Assembly: GCA_041666525.1 (NCBI GenBank)
Contig: JBAYGT010000005.1
Span: 62,001-126,000 of the forward strand
DNA length: 64,000 nt
Direction of reading: 5' to 3'
Origin: JBAXTZ01 sp041666525
Lineage (GTDB): Bacteria > Bacillota > Negativicutes > JBAXTZ01
Shown here: positions 63,435 to 64,000 of the stretch, piece by piece
Position numbering within the stretch: position 1 is the first letter of the stretch
How the letters are laid out: each line of letters starts with the position of its first letter
Translations under genes and position numbers: made by a program
The notes under the pieces: generated by a model
Databases searched by the model: none
Told to the model about the DNA's origin: nothing
The model's input: only the letters and a program-made list of their open reading frames with translations

Positions 63435-63463
63435 TTGACATTTTTTAAATGATAAAGTAAAAT
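63435..63463 (+). promoter_or_regulatory. Strong promoter for the last gene of the window
   Basis: TTGACA (63435-63440) and TAAAAT (63458-63463) with a 17-base spacer. This is the best consensus promoter in the window. It predicts a leader of roughly 85 bases. Confidence 0.8.
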
Positions 63464-63494
63464 AAGGGCGCATCACGTACAAACGTGAAAGCTA

Positions 63495-63536
63495 TTTACA
63501 TTAAGGTTGTTTGTTAAACAAACTGCTTGATGTAAA
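63495..63536 (+). promoter_or_regulatory. Hairpin in the untranslated leader
   Basis: Arms TTTACATTAAG and CTTGATGTAAA (one G-T pair) enclose a second stem, GTTTG/CAAAC, with a TTAAA loop. It ends eight bases before the GAGGAAGAG ribosome site. It could stabilise the mRNA, control translation or be a protein-binding operator. Confidence 0.65.
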
Positions 63537-63556
63537 AAATATGAGAGGAAGAGTAT

Positions 63557-64000
63557 ATGAGAAAAATCACAGTTTTACTTTTGTGCTTGGCTTTGATTCT
63601 TGTATCCAGCCTGGCCTTCGCGGCAACTACTGCACAGCAGCAAGCTCCGGTAGCTCCGGCGGCAACTACTCCAACAACAATTAATAACAACACCATCGAC
63701 ATTTTCAACCTGTCGCCGTTATGGCTGCCAACCTTCAGCGGCAACGTTGATATTCAGGCAATGCCAAGCGGCACAATGAGCACTTTTGCTTATGTACCTT
63801 CACAGCCGAACGGCGCGTTGGTTTCCAACCAACTATCCCGTCAATACGGCTTGTTGTTAAACATCAACATGGACGGCAGCGTAACCCGTAATACCGCTTA
63901 TCATTTGAATGGTAACGGTTACGTCAACTATTATCAACCGGAAATCACCGATTCTGCCGGTCAATTTTCGCCGACGCTTGAAGGCAGCGGTTACATTTAT
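63557..64000 (+). CDS. Exported protein, 5' part only (runs off the window)
   Basis: The 148 visible residues begin with a signal peptide (MRKITVLLLCLALILVSSLAFA), followed by a low-complexity Gln/Ala/Pro/Thr linker and then strand-rich sequence. That part contains LWLPTFSGNVDIQAMPSG and QYGLLLNINMDGSVTRN. No stop codon occurs before base 64000. The alternating strands suggest a cell-surface or outer-membrane protein, but I do not recognise the family. GAGGAAGAG stands just before the ATG. The strong promoter and leader hairpin imply high expression, as expected of an abundant envelope protein. Confidence 0.72.
   Translation, partial: MRKITVLLLCLALILVSSLAFAATTAQQQAPVAPAATTPTTINNNTIDIFNLSPLWLPTFSGNVDIQAMPSGTMSTFAYVPSQPNGALVSNQLSRQYGLLLNINMDGSVTRNTAYHLNGNGYVNYYQPEITDSAGQFSPTLEGSGYIY

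Overview
The window comes from a fermentative, low-to-mid GC bacterium that combines Firmicutes-style genes with an outer membrane. Firmicutes-style genes are a trehalose PTS with trehalose-6-phosphate hydrolase, a YtrA-type GntR regulator, a PepV-type dipeptidase, an LtaS-like phosphoglycerol transferase and a DUF5050 amidase. Outer-membrane markers are a TolC-family channel, two sets of periplasmic adaptors, and several small beta-barrel proteins with signal peptides. The best fit is a diderm Firmicute such as a member of the Negativicutes. That placement is an inference, because the window holds no rRNA or other decisive marker, and I saw no tRNA gene or CRISPR array.

Layout. 1-3613 (minus) is the aromatic amino acid cluster: DAHP synthase, TyrA, AroA and the start of PheA. 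3685-7266 (minus) is an ion/pH group: a small membrane protein, a ClC H+/Cl- exchanger, a CPA1 Na+/H+ antiporter and an HdeD-like protein. 7417-10504 (minus) is treBC. 10708-17199 (plus) is a type I secretion locus: an unfamiliar helical protein without signal peptide, then ABC transporter, HlyD adaptor and a second ABC transporter. Four TGTCAG boxes at exactly 11-bp spacing lie in the divergent promoter region between treB and this locus. 17338-22222 holds a SHOCT protein, an MFS transporter coupled to a dipeptidase, and the LtaS-like enzyme.

22391-26520 is a decayed island. It has an intact DUF3800 gene and a collapsed type III restriction-modification locus in which the end of mod runs directly into the end of res. 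It also has a DUF3102 fragment cut at both ends, and an 11-bp direct repeat flanks the region. 26538-32669 holds adenosine deaminase, an acetate-type transporter, a cell-wall amidase, an outer-membrane barrel, an O-methyltransferase and a TPR protein. 32713-36648 is a corrinoid methyl-transfer operon: B12-binding protein, CobW-like GTPase, MFS transporter and a UroD/MtaA-like zinc methyltransferase. Two exported proteins follow.

38523-49767 is a carbohydrate-use operon: a DUF1861 protein, two CUT1 permeases, two paralogous binding lipoproteins, an unrecognised secreted (alpha/alpha)-type protein, a cytoplasmic six-hairpin glycosidase-like protein and a Gfo/Idh/MocA oxidoreductase. No ABC ATPase is present. 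A 123-bp nested palindrome interrupts it. After corA, a barrel protein, a transglutaminase-like protein, a ROK kinase and trpS come two minus-strand export/envelope groups. One is a MacB-like ATPase, FtsX permease, adaptor and TolC efflux system. The other is an ATPase, permease, YtrA regulator and DUF2807 operon. The window ends inside an exported protein gene with a strong promoter and a leader hairpin.

The most interesting unit is the type I secretion locus with its unrecognised presumptive substrate and tandem-repeat promoter. The corrinoid operon without an obvious substrate methyltransferase and the unassigned secreted carbohydrate-active candidate come next.
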